From the NCBI GenBank assembly GCA_003667245.1, contig RCNN01000126.1, forward strand, positions 54,721 through 118,720: a DNA stretch of 64,000 bases, in the 5' to 3' direction. The notes under the pieces were generated by a model. That model saw nothing but the letters and a program-made list of their open reading frames with translations. It had not been told where the DNA came from and did no database searches. Made by a program: the position numbers and the translations under genes. The stretch comes from Heterostelium multicystogenum. Lineage: Eukaryota; Evosea; Eumycetozoa; Acytosteliales; Acytosteliaceae. Below are positions 33,877 to 46,328 of the stretch, in pieces; the stretch's first letter is position 1; the number at the start of each line of letters is the position of its first letter.

Positions 33877-35651
33877 TTAGTTGATTGCAGTGTAAGCAAA
33901 CTTGGATCTGAAATAGAAAATTACAACTGTTGCACCAATGATGAGACCAACAGCTAAACCGGCAAAGATAAGAAGAATCCAGGCAGTTTGAGACAATGGT
34001 GATGAGTGACCAGACTTGCTTGGTGATGGGACTGGAACACCAGCGGATTGAGCGCTGTATTCGAAGGTTGAGTTCTTGAGGAAAGTGGTAATCATGTTCA
34101 AAGTGAATTCTGGTTGATCCATTGGAACCATGTGTGATCCACCCAAGACCAAGAGGAAAGTAAGGTTTTGAACTGGTCCTTTGACATAACCGGCAGTTTG
34201 CAAGTATCCATCCTTTTCAGCAGTCCAGGTGTAACGTGGAGCAGCGTTCCATTCTTCAGAACCGTTCCATTCCATGGCATTCAAATACTCTTGAGTACCG
34301 ACATGGTTACAGATAATATCGAATTGACCATTGTAAACGAGGACTCTCAAGTTGGCAAGGAGATTTGGGAACAAATGGAGTGTACTCTCATCAGTGTTGA
34401 CCAAGAATTGGGAAGCAGTTCCGTTGCATTCGGCCCATTGGACTGGGGCGTCACCGATATGGGCAGCATCACGAACAGACTGGAGGTTAAGGTAGTTTTG
34501 CTCGTTGATGGTTCCAAGTGGCCATTCGACACCACCGCTTGAATCGTAGAGACGATAGTCGTAGACGTTGACTTGGGTGGTTGAGTTTGAACCAGAGTCA
34601 TCTGAGAGTTGTCCAAGAACATTGTCGCATTCGTCAGAGTTAAGGATACCTTTGTTGATTTGAGCTTGGCAAGCCTCAACCAATGGTTGGTAGGCGTAGT
34701 ATTGATCGAGGGAGATGATACCAGAGGAATAACCCATCTTGGCGTATGAATCGTATTGGGTGATTGGGTGAGTCCAACCGTTACCAATGGCCAAACCTTG
34801 GAGGTTCAAAATGATGTCGTTGGTTTGAATTGACTTACTGGCGATGGCAGCATTGATTTCGAGGATGTAGCTACCATAGACTGGGAGATAGTGACCAGCA
34901 AAGGACTCTCCAGACATGTAAAGTGGCAAAGTAGCGTAATCGGTGAAGATAGCAAAGAACTCTTGAAGGAATGTGTAGAAATCAACTTCCAAATCAGAAT
35001 CATCACGGACGTATCCGGCTGGATCCAAAACATATGAAAAACCAGTTCCAACTGGCTCGTCAATGTACAAAACATTGGCAACATTGTGCCATGATGATGG
35101 ATTGATATTTACAGTGTAGTTACCATTGTCCTCAGCAGTAAGACGGAATGGACCATTTTCAATGAAAAGACCATCCATTGATGAGCATCCTATCATTAAA
35201 TATTAGAAATGAATCGAGATTATGTGATGTATTACTACATACCTGGACCACCGTTGATCCATACCAAAAATGGTAAATCCAATGGGTTGGTGCTGTTGGC
35301 TTGGATGAACCAGAAGAACAAGTTGGCCTGGCTGGTTTCGTTAATGGTGATGTAACCAGCGTAGTGGTTAATGTCGATGCTAGGCGACAATCCTGGCATG
35401 GTTCCTGGAAGCACTTGGTATGATTGTGGGCTGTTGAATTTCTGCTTGATTGGAGTGGATCTTGCTTGCATGAGACGCTCCAACTTGTTTTGATATGGTG
35501 TGTGATCACGTGATTTACCACTGACATTTTCACCCTTTCTTCCACCTGAGAAACGACGTTCATGTCTCATCATCTTTGCATCCACCAGCAAACATGACAA
35601 CAAACCAATCGAAATCAATGAAACTAATAATAAATTAATATTTAATTTCAT
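33877..35651 (-). CDS. Membrane-anchored serine carboxypeptidase (peptidase S10)
   Basis: Removes C-terminal residues from peptides in lysosomes or the secretory pathway. Exons 35651-35243 and 35189-33877 are joined at GGPG-CSSM through a GTATGT/GATAG intron. The signal peptide is LLLVSLISIGLLSCLLVDA. Substrate-binding WINGGPGCSS comes first, then the catalytic Ser in MSGESFAGHYLP, Asp in VYNGQFDIICNHVG and His in VLGGSHMVPMDQP; the triad is complete. After the catalytic domain a Ser/Pro linker leads to a single membrane helix (WILLIFAGLAVGLIIGATVV) and the short tail YFRSKFAYTAIN. This resembles the layout of yeast Kex1 rather than soluble vacuolar carboxypeptidase Y. The frame is intact. 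Its 3' end is only about 80 bases from that of the converging SdrD-B gene. Confidence 0.93.
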
Positions 35652-37637
35652 CTCTTATAATAATAATAAATAGATATAAAGTTATTTTATATATCTATAT
35701 CTAAAGATATAATTAGTTAAAAAATATAGATAGATATATAAAAATAAAGAAGAATGAAAAATGAGATTTACAAATTTATAATGTTATGACAGGTGACGGA
35801 AGCAAGGTCATTTGCTTCTGAAGTTTTAAATAATTCTATTTAAATTTAATTCTTTGGAAAATTTTTGATGGTGATATTTTTCCACTGAGAATGTTTTAAT
35901 ACTGTCTTTTGCACCACCTGCCTGTTTGCATTGTATTGATCACCACAATAATAATTACTTTATACAAGTACTACCCCCAATAACCAGCACTTTAAATTCC
36001 CCCCCGACTGACTGTATGATTTCAATAGTTTTTGCCTAATGAGTTATGTGTGTGTGATATCACTATTTACAATTACCTTTTTTTTTAAGTATGTATCATG
36101 CCCTCCCCCTTTTTGGAAATTTCAAAAGAAATGTCTAAAGAATAGAATTTAGAATTGAATAAATATTTTGACACGTTCTAAAAAAAAACTGGTTTTATTC
36201 GACTTGTTTGATTTATTGATTTGAAACATTCAGAACAGCCCTGTGAGAATTCAATGCAATTCATTATTACCTTCAGAACCTTTAAATTGAATCTAATTAA
36301 TTATCTTATGCATCTAATCTTTAATTCGCAATCAGTCCTGACTAATGAATGAAAACATGATAGTGGAATTAATGAAATATCTTGATTGATTCAGTTTAAA
36401 ATTATTGTTAAGGGATACCCACTACTAATTTGGTTATTGGTCATTCCTTACGTACTTTTATTGATCAATATAAATAAAAGAGTTCATGGTAATGCTATAA
36501 CATAACGATGTTTTGACTTAGTCAATAAGTCATTTGAAGTGGACTCTTGAAGTGTCCAATCTCTACAATTGATGAATTTTACCCAATACAATCATGGTGT
36601 CATTTTAAATTTGTTAATAGTATCCTATTGAATCGCATGATCCTAAATGGATTGGTATGGTAGTAAAGGAAATCATCTAGTTTCACACAAGTCAGACATT
36701 CATCCAGAACAAACCTAATATGATTCCCATTGGATTTTACATCAAATACTTATCTGAATTTCAATGAATATTCTCTGGACCAAAACTTGTAGCAACCAAG
36801 CCCCTTCTGTCTGTACCTAGAGCAACATGTTATTCTACTCAATCTAATTCACTTTCAAAGTTGTACAACTTGTATACATTCTAACTCAGACAATGAACAA
36901 AAAAGTAATCAACGGCAATATACAAGTCCAACCAAACAATAATAATAAACCAGGAATAATAATAATAATAATATTAGATATTTTACAAATTTTGTTAAAA
37001 ATCAATTTTAATTGTTATTATAATATTATTTATTTATCAATTGTTTTGCATAAAAATTGCATCATTTTGACTGTATTCATATAAACAACAACAACAACAA
37101 CAAAAAAACATATAGACATTCATTCAAACATATATTATAGTATTCATTTACAATCAACCAATTTAATAGCCAGTATCTTGAATAAATAACATAACACCTG
37201 TACATAAATATCAATCACAACAATTACAACATTCAACATCATATTCCTAATTAATCAACATCTCCTAAAAATTACAACATATTACAATAGACTATAGAAT
37301 TGATACATTATATATAAATAAATAATAAATAGAGTATATATAATTATAGAATAGAATAGAATAGAGAAGTAGAAATAGAAAGAGAAAAGAGTAGCAAACA
37401 GTTAGTTATTTTATTTATTTTGTTTTTTTACTTTTTCTATTTTCTATTTCATTTTTTAAATAATACGAGTTTAGTTTGATAGTTATTTATTTATTGTTTA
37501 CAGTTACTTTAGACAACAATAATCATATAACATAGTATATACATACATACATATATTACATACAGCTTTATAATTGTGAAATAACAAACACACATCTTTG
37601 TATATAAATATTTTTAATAGACAGAAAGAACTAAAGA
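35652..37637. other. Divergent spacer
   Basis: About 2 kb between the carboxypeptidase and E2 promoters. It is AT-rich with C-rich islands near 35968-36010 (CCCCC runs) and 36098-36110. The 500 bases before the E2 start are nearly pure A/T with TATA-like runs and oligo(dT). No coding or RNA gene recognised. Confidence 0.45.
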
Positions 37638-38408
37638 ATGTCATCGCCAAACAGAAGAAGAGATTTGGATCTCACTAAATTGTAAGCTATTGTGTTGATA
37701 CTTTGAATATTAATGTTGTATCTAATCATTGTTGCTTTGCTAATTAGGATGATGAGCAATTATGAAGTGACAATATCAACTGAATCGATGGCAGAGTTTA
37801 CTGTTACTTTTTATGGTCCAAAAGATAGTCCTTACTTTGGAGGAACATGGAAGGTCAGAGTTGAATTGCCTCCAAACTACCCATACAAATCACCTTCTAT
37901 TGGATTTTTAAATAAGATATACCATCCCAATGTAGATTTAGCGTAGGTGTCTATTATTCTTGGTTCAGTTAGACAGCTACTAATCGACATCGATTCATTT
38001 TATAACAACAGCTCAGGGTCAGTTTGTCTAGATGTAATTAATCAAACATGGAGTCCAATGTTTGATCTTATCAATATATTCGAAGTGTTCCTTCCACAAC
38101 TTTTGCTATATCCAAATCCATCCGATCCATTGAATGGTGAGGCTGCATCGATGCTCATCAAAGAGCCAGAAAAATATAAACAAAAAGTTAAGGGTATGTG
38201 ATGTCAGTAGCGCTCTCTATTCTCTCTTGATTACTAACTTCTGCCAACCTTAGAATTTGTAAATAAATACGCAACTAAAAACTCACAACAGGAAGACAGT
38301 GAATCAGAGAGCGATTTAAGTTCTTATTCAGATGACTCCGATGCTCATGATAGCGACAATGACGGTGATGACGACGACACCAAAACTAAATTCCAAATTG
38401 ATTTTTAA
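37638..38408 (+). CDS. Ubiquitin-conjugating enzyme E2, UBE2H/Ubc8 type
   Basis: Four exons: 37638-37681, 37748-37942, 38012-38193 and 38254-38408, all GT/AG and in phase. The protein begins [19 protein letters not shown] and follows human UBE2H closely. It has [37 protein letters not shown] (the HPN motif), [18 protein letters not shown] with the catalytic Cys, then [20 protein letters not shown]. The C-terminal tail is acidic ([24 protein letters not shown]), as in UBE2H/Ubc8. In yeast and animals this E2 works with the GID/CTLH ligase. About 190 residues, frame intact. Very high confidence. Confidence 0.95.
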
Positions 38409-38766
38409 TTACAGTTCATTGGCAATAGGAAGAGTTTAACAATACTTAATCAACAACAACCACAACAACAACACAAACAGAACAAGAAGAATGTATCTAG
38501 ATTACCAATCAAAACAACTCATTGAATCATCTCAATATCAGTGTTAATAATTCACACAATCAAAATAACTCTCAACCTATCCCAATCACCATTTAAACTA
38601 CCTATATTATATCATATAATTGTAACAAAGCGTTTCCAACACATACTATAGCAACAGCAGCAAACCATTCAACTAATAATTAAAACTCAATTTTAAACCT
38701 TGTATTTAATTTTAAAGAAGATTACAGCTTATCTTACAGTTTAAGCTTAACACTTAATTATATTTA
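38409..38766. other. Convergent 3' spacer
   Basis: A- and CAA-rich gap between the E2 and Fis1-like genes. It presumably holds both poly(A) sites. No coding signal. Confidence 0.5.
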
Positions 38767-39777
38767 TTATTCATCGCTTGACAATGTAGATGTTGTGTCA
38801 TCGTCATCACCATCGATATGTTTGTTTGTGGTTTCTAATGCATTCTCCACTACAATTTGATTCTCGATCGATGGTGATAGCTTTGGTGCATCGGCAGTTG
38901 CTAAACCAGCTTTAATTTTTGATGCCTCCTCTTCAATATTGTTTTGGTTATTTTGATATTCAATTCCATTCAGCGCCAGATACTTTAATGACATTGCTTC
39001 ACTATCCAATGGACTCATTCGAAGTATTCTCTCCGCACAGTCCAGAGCCAACTGATACTTTTCATCTTTGAAATAAGATGTACCCAAATTTAATAAATAA
39101 CTCTTATTTTCTTTATCTTGCTTTAATAAATCTAGATAGTTATCACAAACAAATGTCAGCTAGGCAATCCTACCTAAGTCTCAAAGTCATCACTTACCTA
39201 ATAAAATTGGAATCGATTTAGCTCTTGTATCATGTTTCTCCGAGTGAGAGAGCGCAATTGCATATTGAAGTGATATATCTGATGATGGATGTCCATTAGA
39301 TAGTCTTTTCTCGCGCTGGTATTTCGACTCCATTTGATGAAGCTGTCCAAGATACATTTCACTGTCAGTTCTTTCCTGTTGGAACTTAATATTTCGAGCA
39401 CTTGGAATTACAACGTTGTCGGAATGCAATGAAGTTTGTTGATGGTCATTGTTAAAAGTAAGATGCTGGTCATTGCGATTAGCCATTTCAATATCACCAG
39501 AAGATTGCATTCTTCTTTTATCAATTGCATCTCTCGACTCCAGATTCTTTCCATCTCTCTCGCCATAATCAATGTTTTTATCATGTGATCTGAAGCATTG
39601 GCAAGTGAATATTTTTCTCATTCTGTGTTTCTTGGGCTGACCATGATGATTTCTATTCCTCTTTGAGCTATGACCTACAGTAGAAGTCGTTGAATCATAT
39701 TGCTGGAATTGATATTGATGACTATCGTTGTTGACCTGACTACTACTACTATTATTAATATTTTTATTTCTTTGCAT
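38767..39777 (-). CDS. Fis1-like TPR protein without a visible membrane anchor
   Basis: Exons 39777-39198 and 39131-38767, with a GTAAGT/TCTAG intron in phase 1. The first 110 residues are Asn/Ser/Gln-rich and basic (MQRNKNINNSSSS, then RMRKIFTCQCFRSHDK). The C-terminal half contains the two tandem TPR-like motifs of mitochondrial fission protein Fis1. These are SDISLQYAIALSHSEKHDTR, KSIPILLDLLKQDKENKSYL and LNLGTSYFKDEKYQLALDCA, followed by ERILRMSPLDSEAMSLKYL. Fis1 normally ends in a hydrophobic helix that anchors it in the outer mitochondrial membrane. Here the end is acidic and polar (DGDDDDTTSTLSSDE). So the fold is recognisable but the location and function may differ. Confidence 0.72.
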
Positions 39778-40878
39778 CTTCAACAACTAAAAACAACTTT
39801 ATTTTATTAATTATTTATCCTATGGAATATAGATAGGTTAAATTTTAAATATAAATCAAATTCAATAAAATTACAAAGTATTTATTTATATAAATACAAA
39901 ATACCAATACAAATATATTATATAAAAACAACCAAAAATTTATATGTTAAAAAATTTATATGTAAAATGTTGAACATTTTCTTTGTTGTTTTTTACAAGT
40001 TTCATTTCTTCTTCACTAGTGTTTCATTTGTATTACAAATGAATATTTTTATATGTATTAAATGTATTAGTTGCTAACCTAATCAAAATCAAATCTATTT
40101 ATTATAGTTTTAGAAATAAATAAATAATAATATAGACTAAGAATACTCTATTAATAGTTTGTTTGGAAAAATGTAACAATGATTTTATTCAGGAATTTAC
40201 TATTTCAGGTAATAACAATAATAATATGATCTTATAAAACAACAACAAAAACCAACAACAACATGTTGATTTTAGGAGTCAAACAACCACATTCTTTCAT
40301 ATATTTAAAATTAAAATAAACATATGAAAACAGATATTGACTGACGGGATGACATTGACTGACCAACAAATAAACAACTTTCTTTAAAATAGTGAAAAAT
40401 AAATGAATGAAATAAAAATTTTACATTTTTTTATGATATTATTTTATTACATTACAAATATTATTTCATTTTCATTTGATATTTAAAGTTTGACCATTTT
40501 CAATATTTTAAACAAAAGAAAAAAGAAATTACAAAAAAATAACTAAAAACTTGAAATTATTATTTAATTTCATTGAAATCTACTTTGCTTGTCTTAATAC
40601 TCTTTCATTTCACCATTCATTCATTCATTTCAATACAATATACTTTAATAATTTAGTATCAATTAAAAAGCATATTGCTATAGTATTTATTTTAGATAAT
40701 ATCTTTATTTAAATATCAAAACAATTGAAACAGAAAGAGTGAGAAAGAGTCATAGTGTTAAAGAAGATTTAGGAAAATAGTAGATTGAACTTGAGTATCA
40801 TACTATAATCGAATTTCTAATAAGAAACAGGACAAGAGTTGTTGTTTCATAGGTGATAGAGGTAAAGTTTGAACAAGA
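39778..40878. other. Divergent spacer
   Basis: About 1.1 kb, very AT-rich, with CATT repeats near 40612-40628. Contains promoters for the Fis1-like and RING genes. Nothing else seen. Confidence 0.45.
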
Positions 40879-41934
40879 ATGAGCAGCCCACAGCCACAAA
40901 GACCACATTATTGGTGTCATATGTGTAAGAAATATGTTGATATCAACAACCCTGAGGAGTTGGTATGTCCCTCATGCCATTCAGATTTCGTCGAAGAGGT
41001 GGACCCAGCTGAATATCAACAGCAGCAGCAACAGCCCAGACAGCAAACAAGACATCAAGCAACATTTACATTTTCATCACAACCACCAAATATGTTCCCA
41101 GGACTCTTTGAGTCTTTATTTCCAACAGGAGCAGGCTCACCATTGACACGCCCACCTCGATCAGCACAGACAATATCCTTCACTATACCTGGAGCAGGAC
41201 TTGGTACAAGAACAGATCAGCAGCCATTCGACATTGGAGCGATGTTCAACATGCTAAATCAACCACAGACTTCTCCTGCAGATTTTGATCAAATGATCTT
41301 CAAGTATGTAACAAGCAGCAGGCACAGTATGAAGCGAATATTAACAACAATCTTTTAGTTTTGCGCAATCGTTAACAGCAATGACAGGAGTACAACCTAT
41401 GAATATATTTATGGGAGCACCAGGCTATGTTGGTAATCCAGGCGACTATTTTATGGGTCAAGATTGGCAAGGACTACTGAATCAGCTCTTCCAAACTTCA
41501 CAAAAGTAACTACTATCTAATTAGCCATTCTAACTAGTATCTCTTACTCACAACTTGATTATTTTAGAAATGGTACTCCCCCAGCAGCAAAGGATGAAAT
41601 TAATAAATTAAAGAAAGATAAAGTAGATCAATCGATTGTCGACAAGAAACTAGATTGTTCCGTTTGTAAGGAGGAATTTGAGCTGGGACAGGATTATTTA
41701 GAGCTACCTTGCACTCATATTTATCACCCTAATTGTATATTACCATGGCTAGAAATGCACAACAGTTGTCCTGTTTGTAGATATGAATTAAAGACTGACG
41801 ACAAAGACTACGAAGAAAGAAGAAGATCAAATCAAAATCAAACAAATAATAGTAGCAATGATAATAACAGCAACATAAATACAGATAATTCAACAACAAC
41901 AACTACGACAACAAACAATTTTCATTTAGACTAA
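40879..41934 (+). CDS. RING-H2 E3 ubiquitin ligase, RNF126/RNF115-like
   Basis: Three exons: 40879-41303, 41359-41505 and 41568-41934. The first intron (GTATGT...TTTTAG) is only 55 bases and contains an in-frame stop, so it must be removed. The N-terminal zinc ribbon HYWCHMCKKYVDINN and LVCPSCHSDFVEEVD is that of RNF126/RNF115 (BCA2). A middle region rich in Phe/Gly/Pro includes GLFESLFPTGAGSP and NIFMGAPGYVGNPGDYFMG. The RING-H2 is LDCSVCKEEFELGQDYLELP then CTHIYHPNCILPWL and SCPVCRYEL, with all eight ligands. In animals this family ubiquitinates mislocalised hydrophobic proteins and endosomal cargo. The tail is Asn/Thr-rich. No frameshift needed. Confidence 0.92.
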
Positions 41935-42361
41935 ATCAATTATTACATAATTATAATTTTAACAGCAAACAAACAATCAAACTATTTTATTTATACAATA
42001 CCAAGCACATCTTCATTTGCATTCACCAAATCAACAATATATAATAACTCAAGCAAAAAATAATAACATGGCAAGCTGGATAGAGTCCAATATTCCAATT
42101 TTTAATATACTAATAATAATAATGTCACAAGAATTCCAAATATAGTAATAAATAATTGGAATTCATTTAGTTATCTGCAAAGTTTAATTTGTGGCATTGT
42201 ATAGTTAGGGATAACAACCATCAAATTGCAAACTTCTTATGATTTATTATTTTCCTATTAATTTGTTGTTTATAATTTATTAAATATTAAATAATAAATG
42301 ATATTAGAATTAATGGATGGGGGAGGAGGGAGGTGCCTAAATATATAAATATGACTTTGGT
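41935..42361. other. Convergent 3' spacer
   Basis: About 430 bases of AT-rich sequence between converging genes. A G-rich patch (GGGGGAGGAGGGAGG) at 42318-42333 is the only unusual piece. No coding signal. Confidence 0.45.
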
Positions 42362-43742
42362 TTACGATACAATTTGTTCTAAAGAAGGTTGATTGATAAA
42401 TGGATTTTCAGTGGTTTGGTTTTGAGACTTGGGAGTCTGTGGTGGCTCCTCCAATATTGGAGTGTGACTGCTATTCAATGTGTTTGTATTGTTGGAGTTG
42501 TTATTGTTGTTGCTTGAGGTGCTGCTAAGAATAGAGGAGAAAAATGTTTTGAGTGAGGTAGTTCTCTTTCTATTTGGAGAAGAGGTCTCGGTGTTAGCGG
42601 TTTGATTGATAAGCTCTGTGGTAACGGGGGAAATCGGTCTGAAGCTCGACTCTGGAACAACTTGGTTTTCATTACGGCTTCCAAACAAGAAGGGAATAGG
42701 TGAGCTTGATTTTCTGATGTAGGTGGTAGATGGGGTAGCAGATGGGGGTGGAGGTAGGATTAAATCTTGAGTCGAGTCCTTCAATGGAGATGAGTTGGTT
42801 TGGTTTGATGATACAGTGACTTCTGCCGATGGTTGGTTGGAGTGGGATTGGGAATATACAGGTAGTGAATGTGAAAGAATAGAACTATTGTTATTGCTAT
42901 TATTAATTATATTATTAAAGTTGCTATTTAATCCATTGAGTGATGTGATGGCTGCGCCACTGGTATTCAATAGAGTCTGAGATGAGCGTAGAGGTTCCAA
43001 AAATTTTTCCTCTGCAGAGCAAGAAAATCTCTTCTCTCTTGAGGTAACTGGAACATCCAATGAAAGAGGATCACTGTCACCTATGATTGGATTGTTAGCA
43101 AAGCCATAACTAAATGAAATCAATTTATTAAGTTAAGTACTTACCATTTTTTTTCATGTTAGAAATGGTTGATACCAAAATTGGAATGGTATAAGGAATG
43201 GTTGTATTTATAATCGATGGTAAATAATCAGTCAAGGTATTCGATAGCAATGAGTTGATACTGGATATTATCTTATCGTTTGATAACATGGTCATTGCAA
43301 TATCTTCGATATTTCCTCTCTTACTCTGACTATTATTATTATTAAAGTTGGTACTATTTACATTATTGGTATTATTACTATCTACATTATTGGTGGCGTT
43401 ATTTATATTATTTATATTCTTATTGGTATTATTGATATCACATTTAATAACTAAAGTGAGAGATCAGAGTGTTAGAAAATTCAAAGGACTCGGTTTGAAC
43501 TGTAAATTCCTATACATACTTAATATTTTTATCATTGATGGTGATATTGAATGGGCCTCTTTGAGATCCTCTGTTGATGCCAAGGTGACATATTCATTTT
43601 CATCATCCAAATAGGATATTGTGTAAATTGAGTCACTCGATAGGCAATATAATGATGAGATTGTAAAGCACAAACATGGAAAGCTTGGTTCCTTTAGTCT
43701 GAATCTTCTTTTGTCTTCACCCAACTGAGATTTAATTAACAT
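42362..43742 (-). CDS. PB1-domain protein with Asn/Ser-rich tail
   Basis: Exons 43742-43520, 43450-43145 and 43109-42362. The N-terminus carries a PB1 interaction domain: MLIKSQLGEDKRRFRLKE with the basic cluster, then TISYLDDENEYVTLAS and TEDLKEAHSI, the OPCA acidic motif. Such domains pair head to tail with other PB1 proteins. Exon 2 encodes an Asn run and a helical piece (IEDIAMTMLSNDKIISSINS, LTDYLPSIINTTIP). Exon 3 is Ser/Pro/Asn-rich with GYGFANNPIIGDSDPLSL and a possible mitogen-activated-kinase-like docking region, ending NQPSLEQIVS. A run of eight A at the second exon junction makes the join uncertain by one base. Beyond PB1, no enzyme domain is visible. Confidence 0.8.
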
Positions 43743-45575
43743 TTTTATTATTATTTAAAAGATTGATCTATTTTATAATTGGTCAATCGAAATGATAATT
43801 AATATTAGCGATTCTAATCAAATAGATAAAAGTAAGGAAAAGTAAAAGAAGCGGAATATAGGAAATAAAGATATAGTAAAGTAATTCTATTTAATTGATA
43901 AAAGATTAAGAATAAATGAATGAATTATTAAATAAATAAATTAAAAAAAAATAATAATGTATAAATATAAAGATAGATTGATAGGTAGAGATAGATGATG
44001 TAGACAAACACAAACACAGCTAATAGTAGTCAACAAACAACAGCAACCAACAAGCAAGCAAGCACCAACAACAAACATCAATTATATTAACATTAAATAT
44101 ATATTATTATTATTATTAATTTGTGAAATTATATGAAAATATTAAACTATAAAATATTAATAATATTATTCCTTCTTACTTCCTTCTTTCCTCCACTTCT
44201 AAACACCATTAAAGCAGCAACAACAAACTATTAATATTATTGTTAGTTTTATTTCATCTTTGAATTGGTGGTGGTGATAGTGGGGTTGGTTGTGTTGGTT
44301 TGTTGGATTGTGTTGGTGAATGCTGTGCTGTATTGTTTTGTTTTAGGTCAAGAGCAGCAACAACAGTCAGAATGAGATTGTTAAAGATAGTGTGATATCA
44401 CAATTGTTTAAAAATAAAGATAATCATTTTATCATTTAAAGTACATATATATATATATAACATTTGAGCTAATATTATATAATTAAAATAAATATTGTCA
44501 TTAATTTACCTACCTTATTGACTTAAGATTGAGCGAGAAAGAGTATAGATAGGATAGATAGGATAGATAGATAGATTGATTGATCAATACCTATTTATAT
44601 TTAATATATACATATATATGTTTATTTACAGATTGTGATTGAACACTTTGTTATGTTGGTTATGATTTTAAACTTTCTCCAACTGAATTGTTGACTGATG
44701 ATTGATTGATTGACTGACTGATTATTTTGTTTACTACTTTAATTTAAATTAAAAATTGTACGCTACCCTTCTTCATTTCAATCTCTCAAAATACTATAAA
44801 TTTATACAAATTGTTGTAGAATTAAAAGAATGAAATAGAATTAAGATGTTTAACAATAAATGATGGTGATAAAAGTTGTTTTTGTTTTTTGTTTTTGTTC
44901 CAGAAATAATTAATTGATCAACAATCAATAGACTCATAGCTCACCCACATCTACTTCAAAATCAATTTAAAATGTTCCCATTTTTTTAACTCCTAAGCAA
45001 ATCAAGCCCAGATCTGTTTTTTATATTAATTAATCGCTCCAATTCTTTTTTGGTTTTTAAAATAAAATCAAGTATTTATTGTAAAATCAAAAAAACTGAT
45101 TAACATTTTTGATAGAATTCTATTTATTTTTAATTATATATCTTCAACTGGTTCGTTTTTGGTTTGACAATTATTAATTTTTTAAATATTTTTAATTCTA
45201 ATTTGGACCCACAAAGGATCACTTTACAATGATTGATTGAATGACTTGATCAGGGTCCCTATAAAGGTTTTTGTGCTCCAATATTTACACATCATAGAAT
45301 ACATAAGAGTCTTTGTAGTTAATGTGAGTTAAATCATTAATGTATCTGTCCGGAAAATAAAATGAAAAGAAAATGAAAATAAATAGTAAATCTAACGGTT
45401 AATGTCACAATTCTTTGATCAACGCACACTTGACTTTTATTTACCATGATTCAATTAAGAGTGTTACCACAAGATGCTTTCCTATGTCCCCAAAGAAGAC
45501 CTACCTGACTAAACACTAAATAATAACTGAGATTAAAACAATTCAAAGAAATAAATAAAATGAAAAACCGAACGA
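43743..45575. other. Divergent spacer
   Basis: About 1.8 kb with GATA/GATT repeats near 44548-44585 and 44700-44725, and GT-rich segments near 44265-44340. Contains promoters of the PB1 and ITPase-like genes. No gene recognised. Confidence 0.45.
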
Positions 45576-46328
45576 ATGCAAAATGATCAAGATTTAAAAA
45601 TTGATTCACCAACGATATATCTCTATGAAACGATGGTTGTTGTTTGTGTAGGAACTACAAATAAAGCAAAAGTAAAGGCAGTTGAGGATGCCTTAAAATT
45701 AATCTGGCCTAATGAAGTCAGCCACACTGTTGTACCGGTTCCTGTTGTATCGGCTGTTCGTGCTCAACCGATGACTGATGATGAGACTGTCGAAGGTGCC
45801 ACCCATCGAGCAAAGTCTTCTTTAGCAATCTGCTTAGCAGGAGGAGACCCATCACTACCTGAAATAGCATCGCAAGTAGAATACGGTGTTGGAATCGAAG
45901 GTGGAGTAAATAAAGTTGGCGATCATTGGTTTGAATTTACATGGGTTGTCATCGTAGATAGAAATGTAAGTTTTAGAAACATTCTATACTTGATGATTAT
46001 GATGGTAATCTTTGTCATCAACATCGACATCGAACGATTAATGAAACAAATAATTCATTCAATTCAATCATTCAATTATCAGGGTAACAAAGGTATTGCA
46101 TCTACATCAAGATATGAATTACCCATGAAAGTAATGGAGCCTTTGATTTCAGGTGAGAAAGAACTATCAGAGGTCATGGATGAATTGACATGCTCATTCG
46201 ATGTGAGAAGCAACCAAGGTGCGATGGGTGTATACTCCAACAACATTTTAACAAGATCATCAGTTTGTACACATGCAGTAGTATTTTCATTTTCTAAATT
46301 CTTTGTTAAAAAAGAATATTGGTATTAA
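45576..46328 (+). CDS. Inosine/xanthosine triphosphatase (YjjX/NTPase family)
   Basis: Hydrolyses non-canonical purine nucleoside triphosphates (ITP, XTP) and so cleans the nucleotide pool. Motifs in order: VVCVGTTNKAKVKAVEDAL, VSAVRAQPMTDDETVEGATH, YGVGIEGGVNKVGDHWFEFT, then after the intron GNKGIASTSRYELPMKVMEP, LSEVMDELTCSFDVRSNQGA and NILTRSSVCTHAVVFSF. The start is either the ATG at 45576 or that at 45633 (MVVVCVGTT), which matches the usual family beginning. A segment at 45966-46082 has GTAAGT and TATCAG ends and no counterpart in the family, so I treat it as an intron. It is 117 bases, a multiple of three, and free of stops. Without it the protein is about 210 residues. Confidence 0.88.
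   Translation: MQNDQDLKIDSPTIYLYETMVVVCVGTTNKAKVKAVEDALKLIWPNEVSHTVVPVPVVSAVRAQPMTDDETVEGATHRAKSSLAICLAGGDPSLPEIASQVEYGVGIEGGVNKVGDHWFEFTWVVIVDRNVSFRNILYLMIMMVIFVINIDIERLMKQIIHSIQSFNYQGNKGIASTSRYELPMKVMEPLISGEKELSEVMDELTCSFDVRSNQGAMGVYSNNILTRSSVCTHAVVFSFSKFFVKKEYWY

Noticed and set aside
41304..41358. Frameshift in the RNF126-like gene
   Set aside because: The interval has GTATGT and TTTTAG ends and its removal restores the frame. It is a 55-base intron, not an error.
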